DNA of 19,335 nt, taken from positions 1 through 19,335 of the forward strand of contig DBBB01000105.1 in assembly GCA_002291985.1 (NCBI GenBank). The letters are read 5' to 3'. Under the pieces are notes generated by a model. That model saw only the letters and a list, made by a program, of their open reading frames with translations, did not search any database and was not told the origin of the DNA. Position 1 is the first letter of the stretch; each line of letters begins with the position of its first letter. Shown here piece after piece: positions 1 to 7,128 of this stretch. The DNA comes from Firmicutes bacterium UBA995 (GTDB taxonomy: Bacteria > Bacillota > Sulfobacillia > UBA995). The translations under genes and the position numbers were made by a program.

Positions 1-780
1 GCTGTGGTAGCCCCAGACGGCAGCGCTCGCTCCCGTGACCAGCACATCGCCCGGCCGTAGCCGGAGGTTACGGGTGATGGCGTGAGGCAGGGCGGAGTTA
101 GGGCCGATCTGACCCCGGAATCCGGCGAAGGCGCCCTCGCCGCCTCGTGGCTCGAAACTCGGGCCGAGCGTGCGGATCATCGCCTGGGTAGCTTCCAGCG
201 ACGCCCGCATGGCGATCTCGTTCTCGCTGAGCCCAGGCCGCGAGTACTCCTGAAGCAGGGCATGGGCGAGATTGCCCCAGCGGGCGCTCTCCCGGATCAG
301 CCGGACCTCCTGGGGCGATTTGATCATCCGCAGCCGCTCGACCAGTTTGGGGAAGAGGCGAAACTTCACCGAGGGTAGCACTTCTTCCAGCCGAGGCCCC
401 TCGTAGCCCATCCCCGAACCATAGCCCGGGGCATCCGCCGCCAGGAAGTCGGAGGCCAGTCCGCGTTCGCGCAAGAAGTCGGCCAGTCCTTGCATGGGGT
501 GTTGCTCGCCGGGGTACTCGGGATAAGTGCGTATGAGGTCAACCATGGCCGTCGTCTCCGCGTGCTCCTGGTCGAGCCTCGGCAGATATAGACTGGCCCG
601 GCCTCGTTCGAGCACGAGAGCGGCGGGCCGCTCGGTGGGGATGAAGGCGAAGGCCGTGAGGTAAGCAATGGAGGTGCTGTTGAACAGCACCATGGCCCCA
701 AGGCCTTCGCGCTCGAGAGCGGCGGTAACACGGGCGCGCCGGTCAAGGTACTCCTCCCGGGCGATGGACAGGTCGACCAT
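1..780 (-). CDS. M24 family metallopeptidase (Xaa-Pro peptidase/creatinase type), C-terminus cut by window edge
   Basis: The frame is open from an ATG at 780 to the window edge (260 codons, no stop), so the C-terminus is missing. A ribosome binding site (AGGAGG on the minus strand, 791-796) lies 10 nt upstream of the ATG. The translation begins MVDLSIAREEYLDRRARV and matches a creatinase-type N-terminal domain, including the conserved 'GLGAMVLFNSTSIAYLTAF' stretch. The linker 'RLRMIKSPQEVRLIRESA' that opens the pita-bread catalytic domain follows at about residues 151-168. Family members are cytosolic metal-dependent dipeptidases or creatinase-like amidinohydrolases. The metal ligands lie in the missing half, so peptidase activity and substrate cannot be judged. 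It lies on the same strand as mazEF but 182 bp downstream of it, so it may have its own promoter. Confidence 0.85.
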   Translation of the reverse strand, partial: MVDLSIAREEYLDRRARVTAALEREGLGAMVLFNSTSIAYLTAFAFIPTERPAALVLERGRASLYLPRLDQEHAETTAMVDLIRTYPEYPGEQHPMQGLADFLRERGLASDFLAADAPGYGSGMGYEGPRLEEVLPSVKFRLFPKLVERLRMIKSPQEVRLIRESARWGNLAHALLQEYSRPGLSENEIAMRASLEATQAMIRTLGPSFEPRGGEGAFAGFRGQIGPNSALPHAITRNLRLRPGDVLVTGASAAVWGYHS

Positions 781-962
781 GGCCGTCAAACCTCCTGGAA
801 ACCAGATGTTGGTGGTCTATTCGTCTCGCCGGCGGCGACCACCTGCCCCCGGATCACCGCGCGTCCAGTCCGGCATCCGGCACGTGAACGTAAGCGACCC
901 CGTGGGCGATGAAGCCCGTGGCCGTAAACCATGCCATGCTCATGCGGAGCACCGCCGCTCGA

Positions 963-1310
963 CTACCTGAGCAGGACCTGTATTCCGGCAATCACTTCGG
1001 CGATGATGTCAGGAGAGACTGCCGAGATGTACTCGGCCCGTCGCGCCCTCCAGTCGAGGCTTTTGACCTGGTCCGCAAGCACCGCACCCGAAATGTTCGC
1101 CTTTGCCGGCAGGGGAATTTCGAATGGGTATCCTTTCGCCTTGGAGGTGATCGGACAGAGCAGCGCCAGTCCCACTCTCCCGTTGTAAGACCTTGGTGAC
1201 ACTACGAGCGCTGGTCTTCTGCCCGACTGCTCATGGCCGACCCCCGGCGCAAACTGAAGCCACACGACATCGCCACGGTCAGGAACATAGCCCTGCGTCC
1301 CGTCTACCAT
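963..1310 (-). CDS. mazF: MazF endoribonuclease toxin
   Basis: The 115-residue protein is the usual length for a MazF/PemK toxin and is close to E. coli chromosomal MazF over its whole length: 'YVPDRGDVVWLQF', 'GHEQSGRRPALVVSP', 'KGYPFEIPLP', 'ADQVKSLDWRARRAE'. MazF dimers cleave single-stranded RNA at short motifs and arrest translation. By alignment to E. coli MazF the active-site residues appear intact: Glu27, Arg32 (E. coli Arg29) and Thr55 (E. coli Thr52). The ATG at 1308-1310 overlaps the last codons and stop of mazE by 7 nt, the classic coupled arrangement in which antitoxin is made first. The cleavage motif cannot be read from sequence. Confidence 0.96.
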   Translation of the reverse strand: MVDGTQGYVPDRGDVVWLQFAPGVGHEQSGRRPALVVSPRSYNGRVGLALLCPITSKAKGYPFEIPLPAKANISGAVLADQVKSLDWRARRAEYISAVSPDIIAEVIAGIQVLLR

Positions 1311-1537
1311 GCTTCGCGCCCAACGGGCTGTCCGGTGTTCACTTCTCCATGAAGGTTCTCAGGCGTCACCTTGTCCAAGAGCGACTCGAGAGCATAACGC
1401 TTTGGGCTGATGATTACCGCCCCGCCGTCCACCCGACAATCGACCTCCACGCCCTCGCTGAGGCCGGCTTGTTGGGCTACCGTTTTGGGAATACGTATCC
1501 CCAGGCTGTTCCCCCACCTTCGTACCCGTAAGGCCAT
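1304..1537 (-). CDS. mazE: MazE antitoxin, AbrB/SpoVT-type DNA-binding
   Basis: The 77-residue protein has an N-terminal swapped-hairpin AbrB fold signature, 'VRRWGNSLGIRIPKTVAQQ' (residues 4-22), which in MazE binds DNA and dimerises. The acidic C-terminal tail includes 'LLDKVTPENLHGEV', closely matching the E. coli MazE segment that wraps MazF and blocks its RNA site. It is the first gene of the pair and overlaps mazF by 7 nt. The start at 1537 has a GGGGTGG-like Shine-Dalgarno sequence about 9 nt upstream. A promoter and an inverted repeat lie just upstream, which fits autorepression by the MazE-MazF complex as known for the family. Confidence 0.96.
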   Translation of the reverse strand: MALRVRRWGNSLGIRIPKTVAQQAGLSEGVEVDCRVDGGAVIISPKRYALESLLDKVTPENLHGEVNTGQPVGREAW

Positions 1538-1563
1538 CGCCGACCACCCCTTCGCGCTTCTAC

Positions 1564-1575
1564 ACTATACATAGT
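1564..1575. promoter_or_regulatory. Candidate MazE(F) operator, inverted repeat
   Basis: ACTATACATAGT contains perfect 5-bp inverted arms (ACTAT/ATAGT) around a 2-bp centre. It overlaps the -10 element and the likely transcription start of mazEF. Antitoxin-toxin complexes of this family repress their own promoter by binding such elements. Binding here is inferred. Confidence 0.5.
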
Positions 1576-1600
1576 ATATACCGCTTGGGGCAATCCTCAA
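1573..1600 (-). promoter_or_regulatory. Candidate sigma-70-type promoter of mazEF
   Basis: On the minus strand a TTGAGG (-35-like, 1600-1595) is separated by 16 nt from TATACT (-10-like, 1578-1573), about 36 nt upstream of the mazE start. This short AT-rich patch stands out in very GC-rich sequence. The call rests on motif match and position only. Confidence 0.6.
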
Positions 1601-1628
1601 ACCCGGGCTTGCGGCGGGCTCTACTCGG

Positions 1629-2573
1629 TCAGCGGTGCAGTTCGACCACGTCGCCGTCGTGGAGCACGTGATCCCGCTGCACCATCTGGCCGTCAAAGGT
1701 CCCCTTTCCCCATACCCGGGCGAACTTGAGGTTGGTGACGAAGTCCTTGTGGACGGCCGCCGCCGCCTCGACCAGGGTCGTCCCCCGGGGGAGAACGAAG
1801 GGTGCGGTGAGATCGGGCCGCTTGCCGGGAGCGCGGGTGTAAATGCGAATCACCCCCAGCCCATCGAACAACCGTTGCTGGAGGACGGGAAGGTTGTCCC
1901 CCCGGGTCGCGGAAATCGCCACGGCGGGGATGTCCCGTCCGAAGATCTCGCGGACCAACGACAGATTGTCGGCCGCACCCGGCAAGTCCGCACGCGTCCC
2001 GGCGATGACGGCGCGGGACAAGCTCACCTTGCCCTCGGCCAGTAACACCTTCAGGCCCTCCGCCTGCTCCAGGAGGTCCGGGTCGCTCAGGTCGAGAACC
2101 AGCAAGATCACGTCCGCCCCCCGGAGCAGGCTGAACATCCACGGGGGAGCGAAACCGGGGGCCAGCGGCGGCGTGTCCACGAGCTGGACCTGGAGGTTCT
2201 CGTAGGGCATCATCCCCGACAGCGGCTCGCGGGTGGAGAAGGGGTAGTCTGCCACCACCGGCCGGGCATTGGTCACGGCCGCGACCAGCGAGGACTTGCC
2301 GCTGTTGGGGGGGCCCACCAGCACCACCTGGCCCGCCCCTTCCCGCGGGACGTGGTGCCCTGTCCGCTGCCGGGCGGTGGCGGGACGCCGGGCCGCTTCT
2401 GCCTTGAGCTTGGCCATGCGGCGCTTGATGTCGGCCTGCATCTTCTCCGTGCCCTTGTGCTTGGGGATGGACCGCAGCATCGCCTCGAGGGCGGTGAGTT
2501 TCTCCTCTCCGGTCAGGGCAGCCCGGAAACGCTCTTCTGCCTCACGAAATTCGGGAGTGAGGTTCGCCGGCAC
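1629..2573 (-). CDS. TGS-domain GTPase (Obg/DRG-like)
   Basis: The GTG start at 2573 gives 314 residues. It is chosen because a GAGGTGG ribosome site lies 9 nt upstream (2583-2589) and the family's conserved N-terminus 'MPANLTPEF' begins there. The frame stays open further upstream (to 2747) but that part has no family resemblance. Residues 1-60 form a helical region ('IPKHKGTEKMQADIKRRMAKLK') typical of this bacterial DRG-like group. The P-loop GPPNSGKSS is at 87-95, the G2 Thr at 114, the G3 motif DTPP at 133-136 and a C-terminal TGS domain at about 240-314. The G4 motif reads TRAD (193-196) instead of NKxD, so guanine specificity may be altered. Relatives bind RNA or ribosomes; the specific role is unknown. 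It is cytosolic and single-gene, and faces away from the divergent nuclease operon. Confidence 0.88.
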   Translation of the reverse strand: MPANLTPEFREAEERFRAALTGEEKLTALEAMLRSIPKHKGTEKMQADIKRRMAKLKAEAARRPATARQRTGHHVPREGAGQVVLVGPPNSGKSSLVAAVTNARPVVADYPFSTREPLSGMMPYENLQVQLVDTPPLAPGFAPPWMFSLLRGADVILLVLDLSDPDLLEQAEGLKVLLAEGKVSLSRAVIAGTRADLPGAADNLSLVREIFGRDIPAVAISATRGDNLPVLQQRLFDGLGVIRIYTRAPGKRPDLTAPFVLPRGTTLVEAAAAVHKDFVTNLKFARVWGKGTFDGQMVQRDHVLHDGDVVELHR

Positions 2574-2582
2574 TTGTCGCCC

Positions 2583-2589
2583 CCACCTC
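2583..2589 (-). promoter_or_regulatory. Ribosome binding site fixing the GTG start of the TGS GTPase
   Basis: GAGGTGG on the minus strand sits 9 nt before the GTG at 2573. It argues for the shorter 314-residue protein over the 372-residue open frame. Confidence 0.75.
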
Positions 2590-2619
2590 GATCGGCGTTC
2601 TCCTGGCGCAGCACCACCG

Positions 2620-2647
2620 GATATGGCCCGCACTGCCGGGCCGGCAA
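2620..2647 (-). promoter_or_regulatory. Weak promoter candidate for the TGS GTPase
   Basis: TTGCCG (2647-2642) and CATATC (2625-2620) are spaced by 16 nt and lie about 47 nt upstream of the GTG start. The match to consensus is partial. A 13-bp palindrome (TGCCGGGCCGGCA, 2634-2646) overlaps the -35 element and spacer. In this GC-rich DNA both could be chance. Confidence 0.22.
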
Positions 2648-2800
2648 AGCTGCGTAACCGGGGATTCGTCGATTCGCCTGCGAGTTCCTCCCCCGGCTTC
2701 ATGGGCGCGGCAAGCATGCGGTTGTCGGATACTGCCGAATCTCCCAAAGCAGGGAACCGCGGACAGCCGCCGAAACAAGCTTTCCCGGACCAGTCTTCCC

Positions 2801-2807
2801 GGAGGAG
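2801..2807 (+). promoter_or_regulatory. Ribosome binding site supporting a TTG start of the YhaO-like gene
   Basis: GGAGGAG lies 8 nt upstream of the TTG at 2816. No ATG or GTG is better placed, and the conserved nuclease N-terminus starts directly after it. Confidence 0.75.
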
Positions 2808-2815
2808 TTGACCCC

Positions 2816-3949
2816 TTGCGGGACATCCGCATCCTGCACACGGCCGATGTGCATCTCGATTGCCTGTTCTCCGAGCTGCCTTACGACCGCCGGGTCGTAC
2901 GCCGCCAAGAAGTCTTCGGCGGCCTGCGTCGCGTCACCGGGTTGGCCCGCGAGCACAGGGTGGATGCCCTGCTGATCGTCGGCGACCTGTTTGATCCCCA
3001 GCAGCTTTCCCGGGAAACGCTGGCCCAGACGGTCGCCTTGTTCCGGGCGCTGGCGGACAACGGCATCCTCACCTTGATCGTGCCCGGCAATCACGATGCG
3101 GCGGATAGTGCAGGCAGCCCGTACGCCGACGGCATTTTCCCCCCGCGCGTCCACGTCTTTCGGGGACAGGACTTCACCGCCTGCCGGGTGGGCGAGGGAC
3201 TGACCGTCTGGGGCATGCCCTTCACGGCCGCGGCCCGGCGCCAGCGGTCGCTACGCGGCTTTGCCGAGCGCTTCCCCCCGGACCCGAAAGAGGGTTTCCG
3301 GGTAGTGGCACATCACGGCGCTTTCACCGGCTTCTCCGTGCCCGAAGGCGATTACGCCCCGGTGACTCCCGAAGATCTCCTCGATACGCGCGCTCATTAC
3401 GTGGCCCTTGGCCACCACCACAACCCTCGGGACTGCTCCGCGCCCGCCGGCATTCCCGCCTGGTACCCGGGAACGCTCACCCGCCTGGACTGGACCAACC
3501 TGCCGGATCGCCAGGCGCTTCTGGTGCGGTTCCGGCCGGGTGCCGGCGTGGTCGAGGTGCAGCCCCTCCCGGTGGACGATCGGCCGATGTTACTCGTGGA
3601 GTTCAGCCCCGGCGAACGGCCGCTCGATGAGCTGTTCTCTTACCTTGAGACGGTAGCCGATCCCCGCGCGCTGGCGCGGGTGGTACTCGAGGGCCCGGTC
3701 GATGGCGCTAACCTGGTCAACTCCCGTCGCCTGGAGGAGGCCATGCGCGAGCGGTTCTTCCACTTGCGGGTGGTAGACCGCACCCGCGTCGCCGATTCCC
3801 CCCGGGCCATGTCTACCATCGCTTCGCTGTTCCTGGCCCGATTGCAGCAACACCTGGACGGCCTGCCGGAAGAGGCGCACGACCGCGAGCTGGCGGACCT
3901 GGCCCGAAAACACGGCCTGGCAGCCCTGCGAGGGGAGGACCTGCGCTGA
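2816..3949 (+). CDS. yhaO: Mre11/SbcD-like DNA repair metallophosphoesterase (YhaO type)
   Basis: The 377-residue protein starts at TTG (GGAGGAG 8 nt upstream). The calcineurin-like phosphoesterase motifs are all present in order: DVH at 11-13, GDLFD at 56-60, GNHD at 91-94, AHHG at 165-168 and GHHH at 199-202. These give the two-metal site of Mre11/SbcD nucleases. A less conserved C-terminal part (about 235-377) would be the capping or partner-binding region. The stop is 1 nt before the GTG of the SbcC-like ATPase, so the two are co-translated and expected to form a nuclease-ATPase complex acting on DNA ends. The pairing and the partner's membrane hairpin resemble B. subtilis YhaO/YhaN more than SbcD/SbcC. 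The choice between these names is tentative; the nuclease call is firm. Confidence 0.88.
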   Translation: MRDIRILHTADVHLDCLFSELPYDRRVVRRQEVFGGLRRVTGLAREHRVDALLIVGDLFDPQQLSRETLAQTVALFRALADNGILTLIVPGNHDAADSAGSPYADGIFPPRVHVFRGQDFTACRVGEGLTVWGMPFTAAARRQRSLRGFAERFPPDPKEGFRVVAHHGAFTGFSVPEGDYAPVTPEDLLDTRAHYVALGHHHNPRDCSAPAGIPAWYPGTLTRLDWTNLPDRQALLVRFRPGAGVVEVQPLPVDDRPMLLVEFSPGERPLDELFSYLETVADPRALARVVLEGPVDGANLVNSRRLEEAMRERFFHLRVVDRTRVADSPRAMSTIASLFLARLQQHLDGLPEEAHDRELADLARKHGLAALRGEDLR

Positions 3950-3950
3950 A

Positions 3951-6458
3951 GTGAAAATCCTCCGGCTGGAAACGCATGGTTTCGGCAGGCTCGTGAACCT
4001 GGCGATGAATTTCCAGCCGGGATTGAATGTCGTGTTCGGCCCCAACGAGGCGGGGAAATCCACGCTGGTCGACGCCATCCTTGCCGGGTTGTACGGGCTG
4101 AAGGGGCGGTCCGGGGTCCTGCGAGAGCTGCGAGATCTCAAGGCGCCATGGAACGGTGGCGCCCCTTACGCCGTGGCCTTGACCCTGATCGACGAACAGG
4201 ATCGGGAACTACTGGTCCACCGCAACTTCCGGGACGGTGCGGTCCAGGTCTGGCGACGGACGGCCGCCGGCATCCTGCCGGCCGGCGAAGGCGAGATCGC
4301 CTCCCTCCTGGGAACAATAGGGGCCGCCTCCCTGCCCCTCTTCACCTCCGCCTTCCTGGTGCGCCAGGCGGAGGTGGTGGAACTCGACCGCAAGTCGCTG
4401 GGTCAGGCGCTGGTCGAGAAGCTCACGGACGGCGAGTCCGACGTCAGCGCGCGCGAGGCTATCCGCAGCCTGGAGCGTCGTCGCGAGGAACTGGTGCGGG
4501 GGGGCGACCGCCAGCCGGGGCTGCTCGCCCAGGCGGGCGAACGCTTGCGGCGCTACCGGGATATCCGGGAGAAGACTCGGCACAAGGCCGACCAGTATTA
4601 CGAGGCCCGGGCGGAAATGCGCTCGGCCCAGGACCGCAAAGAGGCAACGCTGGCCGAAAGGGATAGGTTGCGCCCCATCGTCGAGGGCTACCAGCGGCTG
4701 GTCGAAGCGGACCAGGAACTCGAAAGGAAAAGAGTGGAACTCGGCAAAGCCGTTTCCCGCCGGGAAGAGGGCGAAGCCCTCGAGCGACGTCTCGAAGAAG
4801 TCGATATGGAACTTGCGGGGATGATGGCGGCCAACCGGTATGAAGCATGGCGGGAGCGAACGGGGGACACCCTGGAAGGACTGGAGCAGGCGGTAGAAGG
4901 GCTGACCCGGCAATGCCAGGCGGCCCGCCAGGCGGAATTGCGGAAACAGGAGGAGTTGCGGCAACTCGCGGCCGAACTTGAGACCCTGCGCAACCAGGCC
5001 GGCCGGCTTGACCCGTCCGGGCTGGGAAGGGCCGGCCTGGAACGGGCCGAAGAACTGGCCCGGGAGCGCGAGGAGCAAAGTGCGAAGGCGGAGGAGCGGC
5101 AGGATCAGGCAGACCGGCTTGCCCCGCGCGCTCGCCTGTCCCAGTGGTACTTCGGGGGGTTCCTGGCCGCCCTCGCCGCCACTGCCGGTTTCCTCGCCGC
5201 CTGGCTGAGCGAATGGAGCCCGGGGCTCTGGGCGGCCGCCGGGGCGGCGGGCCTGTGCGGCCTGTTACTCGGCGCATACCTCCGCACCATGGGGGAAATT
5301 CGCCACCGCGACCTGCTCGCCGCCGAGGCCGCGCAATTGCGGACTCACGCCGGGGATCTCGAACGCCGGCTGGTCGTGATCGCGGGCGACGGTAGAGCAG
5401 GGGAGTTACGAGAACGAGTCCGCCAACTGGCCTCGCTCGAGGAACGACTGGCCGTACAGGAGCGCTCCCGCGAGGCGATCGGGCTGGCCATGGAGATGTC
5501 GGGGAGGGCAGCGCTGGAGGAGGCGGCGGGCGACCGCCGGCGCCAACTTGGTGAACTCCTTGCCGAGCTGGGGGTGGAGGGCCCCGAACAAGGCCGGTCG
5601 CTACTCGAACGCTATCGCAAGCTCCTTGATTCACGCAAGCTCTTGCAGGCCGAGTTGGCCGGCCACCTCGGTTCCGAACGCCCGGAGGACCTTCGAGGCC
5701 GGGTGGACCACCTGGCAGCAGAACTGGCCGCCGTCCAGGCTCGCCGGGACCTGGTCGACCGCGACCTCCGGGTCGCCCTGAAACCTCACGAGTATCTCGA
5801 TTACCGGGACCGGCTCGAGTGCCTGGAACGCGACCTGTCACAGGGCGAGGCGGACTTGACCAGGCTCGATGAACGGATCAGGGTGTTGCAGGCCGACCTC
5901 GCGGAGGGTGACCCCTGGGAGTTGGCCGCTCGCATTGATGGGGAAGAGCAGTTGATCGCAAAGCTGGAGCGGGAGGCCCTGGCCCTTCAGCTGGCGAGAA
6001 CGTGTCTTGGGGAGGCGGCAGAAGAGGTGCAGCGCATGGTCGCGCCGGCCCTTCAGGAGCGCGCGGGCGAGTTGTTGGCAGGCTTCACCGGTGGACGCTA
6101 CCACCACCTGGTCATCGAGGTCGAGGAGGGGGAACTCAAGGTGCAAGTCCGTTCGCCGGACGCCCGCGAACCGGTGCCCGACCGGGTACTGAGCGTCGGC
6201 ACCCGCGACCAGCTTTACCTGGCCTTGCGGGTCGCTCTGGCCGAGCATCTTGCGGGCGCCTCCGGCTTCCCCTTGATCCTCGACGACCCCACCGCCCACT
6301 ATGACCCGGAGCGACTCGACGCGACAGTTTCGGCCATCATCGAACTGGCCCGCCTGCATCAGGTCCTCTGGGTGACCCGGGACTTCTCGCTCCGGGGACG
6401 CTTGCCGCCGGCCAGCGTGACTTACCTCAAGGAAGGGGCGATCCAGGCATGGCCGTGA
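3951..6458 (+). CDS. yhaN: SbcC/Rad50-like AAA ATPase with central transmembrane hairpin (YhaN type)
   Basis: The 835-residue protein uses GTG at 3951, 1 nt after the yhaO stop, with GGGGAGG about 12 nt upstream. The N-terminal ATPase half carries Walker A GPNEAGKST (30-38). Long charged coiled coils (about 165-395 and 450-690) flank two hydrophobic segments (about 400-420 and 425-445). The C-terminal half has a signature-like 'LSVGTRDQLYLALR' (747-760) and Walker B 'FPLILDDP' (773-780) followed by a D-loop. The coiled-coil tip has no CxxC zinc hook; the membrane hairpin takes its place at the middle of the chain. The usual His-switch position reads 'WVTRD' (807-811), lacking the His. It probably tethers a nuclease-ATPase complex to the membrane. 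It overlaps the next gene by 10 nt. Confidence 0.87.
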   Translation: MKILRLETHGFGRLVNLAMNFQPGLNVVFGPNEAGKSTLVDAILAGLYGLKGRSGVLRELRDLKAPWNGGAPYAVALTLIDEQDRELLVHRNFRDGAVQVWRRTAAGILPAGEGEIASLLGTIGAASLPLFTSAFLVRQAEVVELDRKSLGQALVEKLTDGESDVSAREAIRSLERRREELVRGGDRQPGLLAQAGERLRRYRDIREKTRHKADQYYEARAEMRSAQDRKEATLAERDRLRPIVEGYQRLVEADQELERKRVELGKAVSRREEGEALERRLEEVDMELAGMMAANRYEAWRERTGDTLEGLEQAVEGLTRQCQAARQAELRKQEELRQLAAELETLRNQAGRLDPSGLGRAGLERAEELAREREEQSAKAEERQDQADRLAPRARLSQWYFGGFLAALAATAGFLAAWLSEWSPGLWAAAGAAGLCGLLLGAYLRTMGEIRHRDLLAAEAAQLRTHAGDLERRLVVIAGDGRAGELRERVRQLASLEERLAVQERSREAIGLAMEMSGRAALEEAAGDRRRQLGELLAELGVEGPEQGRSLLERYRKLLDSRKLLQAELAGHLGSERPEDLRGRVDHLAAELAAVQARRDLVDRDLRVALKPHEYLDYRDRLECLERDLSQGEADLTRLDERIRVLQADLAEGDPWELAARIDGEEQLIAKLEREALALQLARTCLGEAAEEVQRMVAPALQERAGELLAGFTGGRYHHLVIEVEEGELKVQVRSPDAREPVPDRVLSVGTRDQLYLALRVALAEHLAGASGFPLILDDPTAHYDPERLDATVSAIIELARLHQVLWVTRDFSLRGRLPPASVTYLKEGAIQAWP

Positions 6459-7123
6459 AGATCAGGTGGCTCGGACATGCCATGTTCGGGGTGGAATCAC
6501 CGCGAGGAATCCGGGTGGTGACCGATCCCTATCCCCGGGGCATGGGGTACGGGCCGGCGGGGGCAGAGGCGGAAGCTGTCACCATCAGTCACGCACACTT
6601 CGACCATAGCGCGGCCGACGAGGTCGGGGGAGATCCCATCGTACTGCACGGCCTCGGCCCGGCCGGGGAATGGGCCCGGCACCACCGCACCGTGACCGAC
6701 CTGCGCCTCACGGCCATTGGCGGGACGTATCACGATGATCGGCAAGGGACGGTCCGCGGGCTCAACTGCCTGTGGCGGCTGGAGACGGGGGGAATTCGCA
6801 TCCTGCACCTGGGCGACCTCGGGCATCTCCCGTCGCCCGCGGTCATCGCGGCCGCCGGTCGGGTGGATGTGTTGCTCGTCCCCGTGGGCGGCGTCTACAC
6901 CATCGACGCTCCCGCGGCCAATGGGGTGGTGGACGCCTTCAAGCCGCGCGTGGTCATCCCCATGCACTACCGGACGGAGGCGCTGAAAGATTGGCCGATT
7001 GCCCCGGTGGATGAGTTCATCAAGGGCAAGGTCGGCTTGCGGCAACTCCCCGGCCGCGAGACGTCCATCGATCGCGGGCGCATGCCGGTCAGCCGCGAGG
7101 TGTGGGTCTTCTCGTCAGGCTGA
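6449..7123 (+). CDS. MBL-fold metal-dependent hydrolase (UlaG-like)
   Basis: The 224-residue protein shows the metallo-beta-lactamase-fold metal site: HAHFDH at 48-53, His95, Asp123 ('HLGDLGH') and His173 ('MHYRT'). Its size and the 'KIRWLGHAMFGVES' N-terminus fit the UPF0173/UlaG-like group, whose members hydrolyse phosphoesters or lactones; the substrate is unknown. The ATG is inside the end of the upstream ATPase gene (10 nt overlap), so it is the third cistron of a yhaO-yhaN operon and may process a nucleotide or DNA-derived product. Its stop is only 5 nt from the stop of the convergent flavoenzyme gene. No clear terminator hairpin is visible between them. Confidence 0.85.
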   Translation: MAVKIRWLGHAMFGVESPRGIRVVTDPYPRGMGYGPAGAEAEAVTISHAHFDHSAADEVGGDPIVLHGLGPAGEWARHHRTVTDLRLTAIGGTYHDDRQGTVRGLNCLWRLETGGIRILHLGDLGHLPSPAVIAAAGRVDVLLVPVGGVYTIDAPAANGVVDAFKPRVVIPMHYRTEALKDWPIAPVDEFIKGKVGLRQLPGRETSIDRGRMPVSREVWVFSSG

Positions 7124-7128
7124 ACCGG

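Noticed and set aside
781..962. 29-codon minus-strand frame starting MSMAWFTATGFIAHG in the gap between mazF and the M24 gene
   Set aside because: No good ribosome site is present and no family is recognised. It is too short to support as a gene, though it could be a remnant.
4459..5841. 460-codon minus-strand open frame opposite the YhaN-like gene
   Set aside because: It is Pro/Arg/Gly-rich low-complexity translation antisense to a clear ATPase gene, with no ribosome site or motif.
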